Shown one piece after another: positions 12,170-23,167 of a stretch of 64,000 nt of DNA; positions within the stretch are counted from its first letter, which is position 1, and every line of letters begins with the position of its first letter. Origin of the DNA: Welwitschia mirabilis (taxonomy: Eukaryota > Gnetophyta > Gnetopsida > Welwitschiales); contig JBOZIK010000001.1 of NCBI GenBank assembly GCA_051453625.1, positions 141,855,742 to 141,919,741 on the forward strand. Reading direction: 5' to 3'. The notes beneath the pieces are model-generated. The model was not told the origin of the DNA. It made no database searches and saw only the letters and a program-made list of their open reading frames with translations. The position numbers and the translations under genes were made by a program.

Positions 12170-12414
12170 CAATATTAGATCCACCATTTCTTCTTGATCA
12201 TTGTCTTGCAAAGCCAGAGTAGTTACTAACATGTCTAATCTACTAAAGTGGCCTTAAAATGTGCTAAGAAGTTCATTTTCATAGTTTTGATACCTATAAA
12301 AAACTCCAACAAGATAATCCTAAATTATAATATGTCTAATTTATTAGTGACCTTACCACTAGATAGTTTTATTTACACAAGCTAGTCAAAGCTTTTCATT
12401 AGGACTTATGAAGA

Positions 12415-12905
12415 GCAAATCTTTAAGAGGTTAAAATCTACAATCTTACTTTCAAATTTGCTATCCAGAATAATGCTTAAGGATTTCATGTTGCTATGCA
12501 TGATCTTCAAACCACAATCCTCATGCAAATATGCCAATTCATGAATGGCTCCAATAGCGATCTTCATCCTTATCCTCTAGTGGAGAAGTGGCAGAGTAGT
12601 AGTTTGTAGATAGTAACTCGAACTTCTTTTGTAGATAGTAACTCGAACTACTTTTTGAAATAAATTCATAAATAAAAAATCAAAACATACTATAAATATA
12701 GTAGCTAAGCAATGAAACAATGTGTTAGTAATGAAAGTGGCTGATTATTTTGATCTCTAACTAAAACTTCTTCTTGTTTTCGAAAATGTTGATGACCTTC
12801 AACTGCTTAGCTGTGATGGTTATATGGTCATTTAGAAGGATTCTTCTATAAATATATTTGAAAATTCTTCTTCATAAGATAGATTTGGGTATTTTAAAAC
12901 TAGAT
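12415..12905 (-). pseudogene. Captured receptor-like kinase fragment, PERK-like
   Basis: Minus-strand translation follows a plant Ser/Thr kinase domain over about 160 codons. From the right: a ruined glycine loop (RRIFKYIYRRILLND), the ATP-binding lysine (ITAKQLK, near 12,800), the alpha-C region (LEIKIISHFHY, then HIVSLLSYYIY), the FIYEFISKS hinge region, and subdomains VIa-VII (RMKIAIGAIHELAYLHEDCG, KIMHSNMKSLSIILD, KFESKIVDFN). Wording is closest to proline-rich extensin-like receptor kinases (PERKs). It cannot be active: HRD is HSN and DFG is DFN. Stops occur, including a TAG where the family has Trp. No intron is visible, which would fit capture from spliced RNA. Weak C-lobe traces may continue to about 12,170 (DNDQEEMVDLILEKYKF). 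A 25-bp tandem repeat (TTTGTAGATAGTAACTCGAAC, 12,603-12,649) interrupts the hinge region. Kinase identity is firm; subfamily is inferred. Confidence 0.8.
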
Positions 12906-13132
12906 TCATCAAAAAATAGTAGTATTTCTTAATAAGTAAGGTTCAAGTTAGCCTATGAAACATCATAGGAGTTATGATTGAACACAATCCATAGTGACTC
13001 TATTTGGATCATGACATGCTGCTTTGATTAGATTCAATGGATGCATCAAGATGAATAATGTTAATTCATAATTTATAAATTAAAAGAATCACTAAATTAG
13101 GACCCTAAGGTTAATTTTTAAACCATTCCCCA

Positions 13133-13148
13133 GTCCACTTTGATACCA
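13133..13148 (-). promoter_or_regulatory. Primer binding site, tRNA-iMet type
   Basis: Plus-strand CCACTTTGATACCAAT reads ATTGGTATCAAAGTGG on the minus strand, next to the 5' LTR at 13,151. It matches the TGGTATCA(G/A)AG pattern used by plant copia and gypsy elements primed by initiator Met tRNA. Confidence 0.75.
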
Positions 13149-13150
13149 AT

Positions 13151-13425
13151 TATAGGTATTTCAGATCCCATTACTATAAAGTGTTAGCATTAAGATAAAA
13201 GCGTCAAGGAGCATGTATGATTATTTTTTAAAATATCTTAGAGATTATATTAAACTGAAGTGCTTATATATAAATAGATATGCCAAGTTTATTATGTAAT
13301 TTATTCATGAAATAATGATTTAATCTTAATAATCTCAATCACTTCCTAACAGATAACCTAGTCACCATGCTTAAGGGCATTTCCATAGTGCTTTTATTTA
13401 ATAAATAATATAAAATACTAAATAA
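13151..13425 (-). repeat. 5' LTR of the kinase-carrying element
   Basis: Right copy of the LTR pair, adjoining the PBS. It differs from the left copy largely by C/T and A/G exchanges, which suggests an old insertion. Confidence 0.75.
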
Positions 13426-14900
13426 TATATAGGTAAGTAACCTATTAAATATTCATATTAGTTAGACTTGTATGCATTCATTTATGTGATGTATTCATTA
13501 AATAGAGTAAATTAAGATAATTCTAATAATGATCATCTCCACACTTAGATTTCATTACCAAGGTCAGTTGTATTACATCCTTTTTTTAGTTATACCCTTT
13601 TGAAATTGGCCTTAATTACCACTCTCTTATCCTACCCATGTATAAAATTACTTTGACTTAATATCTTAAGTCCTTAGCATTAATGAATTACGTTATACTA
13701 TTCAAAGATGTTTCAAGGATATAGGGGTCATTTGTAAGCATGCATCCACCTTACATACTGCTTGTTACGTATACTATTGTTATATCAATGTGAATTGTAA
13801 GCCTATAAAGTTGAGTCCATCTATGTTTATATAGTTTATAACCTGAAATAGAACCAACTCATGTTTGAAGGTTGGTTGAATATTAATCTAGAACTCCATT
13901 AATAGGAGCNNNNNNNNNNNNNNNNNNNNNNNNNNNNNNNNNNNNNNNNNNNNNNNNNNNNNNNNNNNNNNNNNNNNNNNNNNNNNNNNNNNNNNNNNNN
14001 NNNNNNNNNNNNNNNNNNNNNNNNNNNNNNNNNNNNNNNNNNNNNNNNNNNNNNNNNNNNNNNNNNNNNNNNNNNNNNNNNNNNNNNNNNNNNNNNNNNN
14101 NNNNNNNNNNNNNNNNNNNNNNNNNNNNNNNNNNNNNNNNNNNNNNNNNNNNNNNNNNNNNNNNNNNNNNNNNNNNNNNNNNNNNNNNNNNNNNNNNNNN
14201 NNNNNNNNNNNNNNNNNNNNNNNNNNNNNNNNNNNNNNNNNNNNNNNNNNNNNNNNNNNNNNNNNNNNNNNNNNNNNNNNNNNNNNNNNNNNNNNNNNNN
14301 NNNNNNNNNNNNNNNNNNNNNNNNNNNNNNNNNNNNNNNNNNNNNNNNNNNNNNNNNNNNNNNNNNNNNNNNNNNNNNNNNNNNNNNNNNNNNNNNNNNN
14401 NNNNNNNNNNNNNNNNNNNNNNNTCTTTCCCACATATTTTTATATAGTTTATAACCTGAAATAGAACCAACTCATGTTTGAAGGTTGGTTGGATATTAAG
14501 CTAGAACACCATTAATGGGAGTTACAACCTCCTATTATATTGGTTAGTTATTATCTCAAACTTATCCACATAATTTTATAATAAGTTTAGGTCTCCTCAA
14601 CTATGTGTAAGATATCTTTTTATGTTATGAAAAACTAGGAAGAAATGTAAGACAAAAATGTATGACATTGCTATTATTTCCAAACCAAAATAACCTATGA
14701 ATTAATTAATTATATATATAATAACATTATGATTTGTTTTTCTTAAAATATAAAAATGCTAATAAAGGAATAGACAAAATTTAATCCTAGATTCCACTAT
14801 GTCTATTATATAATAATATTAAATATTAAAGGAAGAAAAAATTAAAAAAGAAAAAAAGGTACTTAATTAGTTGGTTGAATTTGCATTCTTCCTTATATTT
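13426..14900. other. Noncoding DNA with a 514-N gap and duplicated flanks
   Basis: The 80 bases before the gap (13,910-14,423), from TATATAGTTTATAACCTGAAATAGAACC onward, recur after it at 14,439 with a few changes, then continue. No coding trace is seen. The chromovirus gag at 14,950 onward stops being readable here, so its downstream part is missing. Confidence 0.6.
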
Positions 14901-14929
14901 TATGCATTTCCTTGGTATTCTCTATAACA

Positions 14930-15668
14930 ATGTTTCCTTTACCTCTTCCTTTGATCATAACTGCATTTCTATTCAATGGTTTTTTCTATGATTACATTAT
15001 TCTAGTACCATGATGTGTTCTCCTTTTCTTTTTAAGGTTTTTATTCATGGTCCAAGATTGTTCACTAGATCTATCCTTTTCTAAGACCTCTATAATAGTT
15101 TTAGGTTGAAATAGTTTAACTTGATTTGAAATCATTGGATGCAAACTAGCCATAAATATTCTAAGTTTCCCTTCTTCACTACCTATTATTTTAATAACAT
15201 ATCTCAAAAGTTTGATAAATTTTTGATAATATTGAGCTATCCTTATGAAACTTTATTTAAGATTGTAAAATTCATCTACTTTTTCATTTTAAAAAAATTA
15301 GAGAAATATTCTTTCAAATTCCTCCCATATCATATGCACTGGAGAGGATGCTTGAAGTATTTCCACATTCCATCATAAAGTTTCTCCTTTAAGAAGTTGA
15401 TGCATTACTAATATTGCTTTTTATTTCATATTAAAATTAAACAATTCAAATTCTTGTTGTATGGAATAAATCAAGCTTCTACATCTGCTGCATTAATACC
15501 TTTAAAAGTTGGAGGAATTATCCTCTTAAATTGCATCATTATCTTTCTAAGAGAGTCATCATTTTCCTTGCCCTTGATTTGCTCATGACGCTTAACCAAT
15601 AAGTTATTAGTAGCATTTACTAATGCTCTGACTTTAGTTGATGGGTTTATTTCTATCATTAGGGCCAT
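14930..15668 (-). pseudogene. Chromovirus gag remnant
   Basis: Minus-strand gag of a Ty3/gypsy chromovirus. From the right: start region with KIMMQFKRIIPPTFKG (family pattern 'F..l.PP.F.G', 15,471-15,668, open for 65 codons), then FNF, YFKHPLQCI and EYFSNFFKMKK traces, then SEEGKLRIFMASLHPMISNQ-VKLFQPKTIIEVLEK (15,080-15,190), which matches the 'F..GL.p.i...v....p.t..ea...A' gag helix region. No zinc knuckle, protease or RT can be read further left. It is related to the gag at 25,717-25,968 but is a separate copy. Its PBS and LTR lie just to the right, so this is the 5' end of an element whose body is lost. Confidence 0.75.
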
Positions 15669-15710
15669 CTTAATTCTATAAAAAATTAAACTATATACAT
15701 CATAAACCTA

Positions 15711-15723
15711 GGCTTTGATATTA
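15711..15723 (-). promoter_or_regulatory. Decayed primer binding site
   Basis: GGCTTTGATATTA on the plus strand differs from the intact PBS complement at 26,028-26,040 (GGCTCTGATACCA) by three C-to-T changes. It lies about 45 bases beyond the gag start, the same arrangement as in the intact element. Confidence 0.65.
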
Positions 15724-15726
15724 AAA

Positions 15727-16983
15727 TATAAATTTAAAATTGCTAACCACTACTAACAATTACTTAAATTCTTTATTTATTTTAGTATAATATGGACAAA
15801 ATAAATTTTAATGTATATTTGATAGCAAGGTATGAAACAATGTCCTAAATTTGTAAGAGTTATTAGAATGATTACAACTAAATTACAAATATGTAAATCT
15901 CTTTTAGTATAAATAATGTACACCAATATAAAATTGCTCAATGAGTTTTACTAAGAAGGTAATTATCATATTATGAATTTGATTTAGAGGAACCCATAAG
16001 TTTATCACATTTTATTTGGACCTGATATATGAATATTTAGTAAATATTAGTAAAAATTTAAGTTAGTGAATATTTATCAATTTGATTGTTTAAGGAGGAT
16101 ATAAAAGATCATATAGAGAAATAGCATGATCATGGTAATTTATGATTTTAGGCCCACAATCTAAGCTAGTCAAAATGGAAAAATAAATAGCCAACTATGT
16201 ATGAAGATTAAATCACAAGAAAATAGTGTTTTAACATATTCTCACAAGTGGCCATAAAACAGAATACGCAAGTTAAACAAACTTAATAAGGTTTTATTTA
16301 CAAAATAATAATTGGTTATAGGTATATAATATGAATTCTAACTAGGAAAGAGTGGGGCCATGACTTTTATGATATGAGTGACCTTAAGAGATAAAGTCTT
16401 AAAAAAGGAAAAATATATAAGGACCAACCTAACCGATAAAAGAATTTAACAATGATTAATAGATACAATAATACCCTGATCAACTTAATACCTAATAGTT
16501 CATTTTATATTAGAAATAATTATAATATACAAAAAAAAGGGAATCAAATATACCCAAGAAAACACAAGAATATGTCTCCTCAGAATAATAATAATATGAT
16601 ATCTTTAAAAGCTATTTAGTTGAACTTAGAATTTATATCAAGAATAATGATGGTCCTAAAAAAAAAAGTCAATAGTCAATGAAATAGTAAAGGTCATGCA
16701 TTAGATTCAAATTGATTTAAGGATGATAATAGAAAATAAACTTAGTCATTAATATTTTATTAATGCAATATTAATTTTAAGGTCACTCTTTCTCTATGAT
16801 ATAGTAAATGATGTGGCCATGCTAAATAAATTTTGTAATAAGTTCTAAACATTGACGACTACCTTCATCTCTCATGCTAGCCCACCATTATGTTTAGACC
16901 AATCCTATTTTTTGTATGTTTATTTTAATTAATTTAAAGGATGCCTATAAAATTTTCAAAAAAAACATTTATTCTTAAAGGAG
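15727..16983 (-). repeat. Probable 5' LTR fragment of the broken chromovirus
   Basis: By position this follows the decayed PBS after a 3-base spacer, so it should be the U5/R end of a minus-strand 5' LTR. No second copy in the window confirms it. It ends at 16,984, where the long-LTR chromovirus starts. No coding trace is present. Confidence 0.4.
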
Positions 16984-17398
16984 TGTCATGGCCCCAGCAC
17001 CCTTATAGAATCCAAGAAATTTTATTCACCTAAATATTACCTTGATTAGTATTATTTGGAAAGGATTAGAAGACACCTTAGCAACATTTTAATAAAAGTA
17101 TTTAATTATTTCAAAAAGGACTTAAACTATAAGTCTCTAAATGATTAGAATCTTTCATAACACTAAACTATTAATAGGTGATATAGCAATATAACATTAA
17201 GATTTCCTTAAAAGCACTTAAGGAGAAAATAACTTCTTTCTATTAAGATTTAGCTAAAACAATCTCCTAATTAGAGTATTTTATTAGATTAGGCTACTTA
17301 CTTAAGAAAACGCATCCTTTTTAGTATTAGATTTTCTTCCTAAAACTATAATTTATTTAAGTGTTTATTCTTTTATTAAAATCTCTTTTTTTACCTTT

Positions 17399-18480
17399 CT
17401 ATATTAGATTTCCAAAGTTTGAGAACTTTAAATTGTAGCACTAAAAGGTTTCATTGGGATTCATATGAGGAAAGTTTTATTAATTTACTTATTAAACATT
17501 TTTCTTAAAGGTAATTTATTAATACCTAACAATGATCTTTTATATTATCTTCATGAATTTCAATAACTTTAGAAAGTAATANNNNNNNNNNNNNNNNNNN
17601 NNNNNNNNNNNNNNNNNNNNNNNNNNNNNNNNNNNNNNNNNNNNNNNNNNNNNNNNNNNNNNNNNNNNNNNNNNNNNNNNNTTTATTAATACCTAACATT
17701 GCTCTTTTATATTATCTTCATGAAGTTCAAGAACTTTAGAAAGTAATACTAAAAGAGTTACTTTGGATTTATATGTGGACATTAAGCCCTAAGGGTATCA
17801 TAAAAAGAGTACCATAAAAAGATTTCATTTGCATTTATATAAGGACATTTTCACTTATTAAAACTTTTTTGAAAAGTCCTTTTATAAATCCCAAAGGGGT
17901 ATCCTTCAGTATTATTTTTCTAAAGTCTAAGAGCTTTGGAGAATAGTACTAAAAGAATTCCTTGGAATTCATGTGAGATCATTTTTACTTATTAAAACTT
18001 TTTTTTCTAAAGCCCTTTTATTAAGCCTAAGGAATACCCTTCTATGTTAACTTTTCAAAGTCTAAGAACTTTGAAGATCAGCATTAAAAGAGTTATTTGG
18101 TTTTTATTGTAAGAACAATTTTACTTATTAAAACTTCCCCTTAAAATTTCTTTTATTAATCCCCAAGTATTACCCTCTTTTATTAAGCCCTAGGGGTTAC
18201 CCTTTTGTATTAGCTTTTTAAACTTTAAAATGTTTGGAGAGTAGAACTAAAATAACTCCTTAGGATAGCTTTCTAATGTTTAAGATCTTTGGAGAGTATC
18301 ACTAAAAGTGTTTCTTGAGGTTTATTATGAGAACATTTTCACTTTTTAAAACGTTTTATTAAAATTTATTTTATTAAACCCAAGGGTTATCCTTCTATGT
18401 TAGCTTTTCAAAGTTGAAGAACTTTGAAGAGTAGTGCTAAAAGGCTTACTTAGGGTTTATGTGAGGTCATTTACATTAAA
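17399..18480. repeat. Tandem sub-repeats inside the LTR
   Basis: Repeating unit: TATTAGCTTTTCAAAGTCTAAGAACTTTGGAGAGTAGCACTAAAAG, then a TTTATGTGAG-CATTTT and CTTATTAAAACTTTT block, then TTTATTAA-CC-AAGG-TACCCTTC. Starts are seen at about 17,399, 17,910, 18,043, 18,208 and 18,396, with others disturbed by the 100-N gap. The simple unit is about 133 bp (17,910 to 18,043); others are enlarged by partial extra units. The other LTR carries the same array at 26,460-28,970. Confidence 0.75.
17582..17681. other. 100-N gap flanked by duplicate sequence
   Basis: TTTATTAATACCTAACA-TG-TCTTTTATATTATCTTCATGAA occurs on both sides. Confidence 0.85.
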
Positions 18481-21172
18481 AACCCTTTTTTTTAAAAATA
18501 TATAATAGCATTTTCATAGTATGAAACTAATCTCTAGAAATGAATATGTAACTTTCTTAGGAATAATAATCAAAAGATAACATGATTTTAACATTAAAAA
18601 GACTAAATAAGAGTTTATATCACACTAAAATTAAATATTACAAAACAAGTTAGACTAGGTATCTAAGAATATAAAGTACTAAATAAAACAAAGTCTAACC
18701 AATTTTAAGAAGAGCATCTACTATATACAATATGCTAAACATTACATTGCATTGCATATGTTGCCATTTTTAATTTATTTTAAAAGCTAGCTAACTACAA
18801 TAAAAACTATTATATCTAGAAAAGAAAAGAACAAAATTAGATGCAAATGTTTAATTTATACAACCCATAAGTAAAGCCCTATAGGAAGGGCTAAAATAAG
18901 AGAATAAATTACATACTAAAATTTATGTCTAATAAGAATAACTTTAAAAGAATAAATTATGACCCATACAAACCTAGTAATAAAAATAAAACTACATTAT
19001 ATCTCTAAGAAGAGTTAAAAAGTACCATTCCTAACCTCATATAACTCCTCTAAGGACATTTTATAAGCTCAAGCACTTCTAAAATGCTATTTTAGAAGAG
19101 TAGATTTAGAAGGGGATAATCCATGGATGTACCTGTAAGAAAAACCTCAATAGCATAATCTCCATTCCTTTCACCCCTTTAATGAGTAATTTCAAAGGTC
19201 AAGCACTAGTAAAATGTTGTCCAAAAGACATTGCATGAAAAGGAAATGCTATTGGAAAAATATGAAAGAAATGAGAATTTGTAAAAAAGGGTTTATTTGA
19301 GGATCAAGAGGGAATGAATTTAATAGGGATCATTGACAAACTCAACCTAGGGATCAAGAATTTTTAGGGATGGGTTAAGGACAAGGGATGAGTTGGGAAA
19401 GGAATTGGAGAAGAGAAAGAAAAAGAAGGGAATGGGGACAAGAATAGTCTAAAGAGTTTGAGGAGAGTAATTTAGAAACTCAATAAAGAGGGAAACACAG
19501 ATTGATAACTCTAGTTTAAAGGGGAATGGGGATAGGGGAATGACAAATTTAGAGGTAAGGGGAGTAGGCAGAGTTTGTAGGATCAAGAAAGTGGAGGAGG
19601 GAGGGGGAAATGATTTCAAGGGAATCATCAATAAACTAAATGAGGGGGATTGAAAATCCTTTTAGGGGAAAGGGGAAGGAGAAGTGGATTTAAGAGGGTT
19701 TATCAATAAACTCAAAAGGGAGGGTTAAAAATTCTTTAGAGGGGAAGGAAGTGGATTCAAGAGGGTTCATTAAGAAACTTAATGAGGGGGATTGAAAAAT
19801 AAAAAATAGGGTGTAAAATAAATTTAACTAATATCAACCTTCTTTCAACTATTTCTATGACTTACAAAAAAAATTTAGAAAAGCTAAATTACACAATTTT
19901 ACTTTTCTAGAAAGAGACAAAATAGACTTTCCATTAAATCACAATTTAACAACAATCTATAAAATGCTTATGAAATTTACACTTTTATAGAGGAAGTTAC
20001 ATAAGCATAAGGCATTATAAAATTGATCCAAGGGATAATTTTTCTTTTAGACAAAAATAATACTTTATTCTTATAACAATCTAGATTGCAAGGGCTTAAA
20101 AATAAGGGAAAACATAGTTATTTCTTGCCTAGATTTTCACCACCCCTAGTTGATGGTCATCTTGCTAAGTAGCTCTTATACCTATGACAAAAAGGTATTA
20201 ATGACAACTATAAAAAACATAGTTCTTAGTATCATCTAGATGATGGAAAGATGGTTTCAAGGAGACCTAAAGGCATCCAAATAAAATACGAGGAGGAAAA
20301 CTCAAAAATTTGTAGGATATAAAGATAACTAGTTAATTATATTAATTTATGTTTAAAAAAATTATCAGTTTTAGTAACACATGTATACCCTGACTAGGAG
20401 GGATTTAATTCAAATTTTATCCATTTTTTCTACTCTCCTTGGTAGTTGATTTCTGTATCCATGAAATCCCAATAAAAAATAACCCCTCTAAAGTTCACAT
20501 CACCTAGTTGCCTTCACCATATTTCTATTCTTACCATTTAACAAGTAAAGCATAAATTTTAGCTTTACTCTAGGGCCTACGAAATCTTTTGCCATAATTC
20601 CAAATTGAGATATATAAAATTATTAGGTGTAAAACAAGATAAAATAAGAAACAATTAAAGAAAAATAAGTAGCAATTTCATAAGGATAGAGTATTTTAGA
20701 AATGTAAAATAGATTAAACACCACTTAAGAAGGAAAGAGAAACTAAACCATACCCAAGGAAGTGAAAAAAGTATAAATCTTGAAATGTAAAGGTCTTATT
20801 CTTAAGTTCCAAGGGTAAAAGACTAAAGAAAAACTTAAAAAAATTGAAAAAGGAGATAAGCCTTCAAGTTTCAACATATTTATAGAAAACATTAATGAGG
20901 TGTCAAGTATCAAGATGGCCACTTGAATTTTCTCTAAACCCCCTTCTTTACACTTCATCTTTTAAGAAACAAATTACTAAAGTAAATTTATTTTAAAATA
21001 GAATTAAGAAATATCTTTTAATAACTATTTAAATCCTTAGCATACATTTAAAATAATTATACTGATATAGAAAGTAATCATCATTCATAATCAATAAACT
21101 TAAACATTCTATGCATGAATAATATGTATGAAAATTTAATTCTTTCTTGGCTATGAAAGTGAGCACATGACA

Positions 21173-21186
21173 ACTTTCTACTCCTT
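21173..21186 (-). promoter_or_regulatory. Polypurine-like tract
   Basis: Plus-strand ACTTTCTACTCCTT reads AAGGAGTAGAAAGT on the minus strand, directly before the 3' LTR. It is purine-rich with two interruptions, a mutated PPT in the expected place. Confidence 0.6.
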
Positions 21187-21189
21187 AAG

Positions 21190-22480
21190 AAGTTTTATCC
21201 TAAAAACTTGTAAAAAGTTCAAGTTTCCTCTATAAAATATCTATTTTATATTCCCAAGTTTCTTCTAGTTTGGTTTAACCTAATCATTGACCTTTATATA
21301 ACTAAATTTTCTTACCTTTATGATTGACTTACTTTTTATTCATAATTCTGACTAGTTGGGATTACAATGTACAATAAAGATGAATATTTACTTCTTACAT
21401 AACAATTATCTTTGTCACATCAAACATACATTTTCATAGTAATAATACTTGGAGGACATTATGAAGTTCTAATAATAATAGTGATAATACTAGATCATAN
21501 NNNNNNNNNTTTATTATCTAAAGAAGATTTATAAATGTTGGTGCCAACTTGCCCTTCTTGCCAAAATAAAATATTCCTTTAAAAGGAGACATCTTGAGGA
21601 AAACATTATTTCCTTTTTGAAATTCAATATGCCTTCTCTTCCTATTATCACATTTAACCTACTTATCTTTTATCATCAGTATCCTTTACCTAATTAAACT
21701 AACTTTTTCTTCCAAAACTTAAACAAATCAAACTTTTAATAGCTTCTTATTAGCTTCATCAAATCAAGATATTTATTTTCTATAAACTCTTCCATAAAGA
21801 GCTTCAAATGGTACACATCTAATAGATTTTTAGTTATTATTATTATAGGTAAACTCAACCATAACTAAATGATCTACCCAAGATCCATCAAAATTTAAAA
21901 TTACTAATATTAACAAATCTTCTAAATTTTGGTTGGTTTTTTCCTATTTCTTCATTTTTTTGATGGTAAAAGCCTATACTTAAATGTACTTTAGTATCAA
22001 ACTCCTCATTGAATATTGTCCATAATGTGGATTTAAACTTGTTTTCCTATCTAAAATAAGTACTTTAGGAATTCCATAAATCTTTACTATATTTCTTATT
22101 CATTACTTTGTAATTTTTTAAGCTAAACATGTAGTTTTAATGGGTAAAAATCTCCACTTTTTATTAATAGATCCACTGCCATCATTATGGCATTAATCCT
22201 TTCTTTTATTTAGGTAAACTTGCAATGAAATCCATTCTAATAGTCTTCTATTTTTATTGTGGGTCTTTATGAGAATATAAAGATCTTGTTGGGTGCCTAT
22301 GTTGCACTTTAAGTAGCTAACAAGTCATATATTTTGTCATATAATTTGCTATTTTAGATTTCATTTCTAATCATCAATAGTATTTCTTGATATTTTATAA
22401 ATTTTTTTAATCTTGGATGAATAGAGTACTTGGTTATATGAAATTCATTAAAAATCATCTTCTTGATATGCTTAAAATTA
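21190..22480 (-). pseudogene. Chromovirus integrase and chromodomain tail
   Basis: From the right, the minus strand gives integrase traces (HITKYSIHPRLKKF near 22,430, the 'H.skfsiHPG..KMy' zinc arm), a poorly preserved core, then FEALYGRVYRK near 21,800. The C-terminal arm is clear: LEEKVSLIR-RILMIKDK at 21,680-21,715 and HIEFQKGNNVFLKMSP, FGKKGKLAPTFI at 21,540-21,630. This is the GPY/F module of chromoviruses. A 10-N gap lies at 21,500-21,509. Beyond it, NPSQLVRIMNKK-like and LEETWEYKID traces near 21,230-21,360 match the chromodomain end (EEATWE). Stops are frequent. Confidence 0.75.
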
Positions 22481-22499
22481 GATACCACAACCCTATTCA

Positions 22500-23165
22500 A
22501 ATGGTTTACCAAACCTAATTTATAGACATCAAATCCTTCTATTTCTTTTTCTCTAACTTTTTACATAATGAATAATTTTTTGAGTATTACATATTATCTC
22601 ATGAAAATTAGTGATTATCCTTAAGCTATGAATTATATGCTTTTTTCTACTTAAAGAATCAGCCACCACATGTGTCTTACTGACATGAAAGTTCACTATT
22701 ACATCATAATCTTTAATAAACTTTACTCATCTTCTCTAGATGAGATTTAGGTTAATATAGGTATAAGTATATTTTAGAGTCTTATGATTGATCTAGATTT
22801 TTATATGCTCCTCATAAAGATAATGCATCTAAAGATTTAGTGCTTAAATTACCACAACTAATTCCAAATCATGAACTTAATAATTTTTGTTATAATCGTT
22901 TAATATTTGAGAGGCATATGCACTGATATTATCATCTTGCACTAAACTTATCCTATTTCTTCTCCTAATGCATTAATAAAAACTGCATAAGCTTTCATAG
23001 TTCTAGCATGTAAGGATTGAATTTAATGTTTGAAATAGTATTTCACATTAATAATTCTATAAAAATCAGTTATCTTTTTTTAATAAAAAGGTTAAATAAA
23101 TAGCAATCTTAGAAATATTTATAATAAACCTTCTATAATAACCTATAAGGCCAAGGAAACTCCTC
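22500..23165 (-). pseudogene. Chromovirus RNase H remnant
   Basis: Minus-strand traces include KAYAVFINALGEEIG and DDNISAYASQ at about 22,915-23,000, matching the RNase H start ('f.vytDAS..GlGcVLmQ....iAYaSrqL'); the catalytic Asp of TDAS is Asn here. It lies between RT (right) and integrase (left), as expected in a Ty3/gypsy element. Confidence 0.7.
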
Positions 23166-23167
23166 AT

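Larger units (their letters stand above)
10320..13425 (-). mobile_element. Non-autonomous LTR element carrying a kinase fragment
   Basis: Two homologous segments of 274 and 275 bp (10,320-10,593 and 13,151-13,425) bound about 2.56 kb. They start TATAGG(A/T)ATTTCAGAT and end AAATAC..AATAA. On the minus strand the right copy is followed by ATTGGTATCAAAGTGG, a tRNA-iMet-type primer binding site. A pyrimidine run (ACTCCCTTTAA) next to the left copy would be the PPT. The element is thus a minus-strand LTR retroelement with 5' LTR on the right. No gag or pol is readable inside, so it depended on other elements. The interior instead contains a plant kinase-domain fragment. Target-site duplication is not evident (ATAAC left, TATAT right). 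LTRs have diverged substantially and the terminal TG appears mutated to TA. Confidence 0.7.
16984..21172 (-). repeat. 3' LTR of the giant-LTR chromovirus
   Basis: Starts TGTCATGGCCCCAGCACC and ends GCACATGACA. One 100-N gap (17,582-17,681) carries about 70 duplicated bases, leaving about 4.0 kb. It includes tandem sub-repeats (17,399-18,480), a long plain stretch, and a G-rich part of ragged AGGGGGATTGAAAA / AATAAACTCAA blocks at 19,300-19,800. No ORF of note lies in it. Confidence 0.85.

Noticed and set aside
19449-19631. 60-codon Pro/Ser/Phe-rich frame on the minus strand
   Set aside because: It lies in the purine-rich part of the giant LTR; the composition follows from the AGGGGGA-type sequence, and the other LTR does not preserve the frame.
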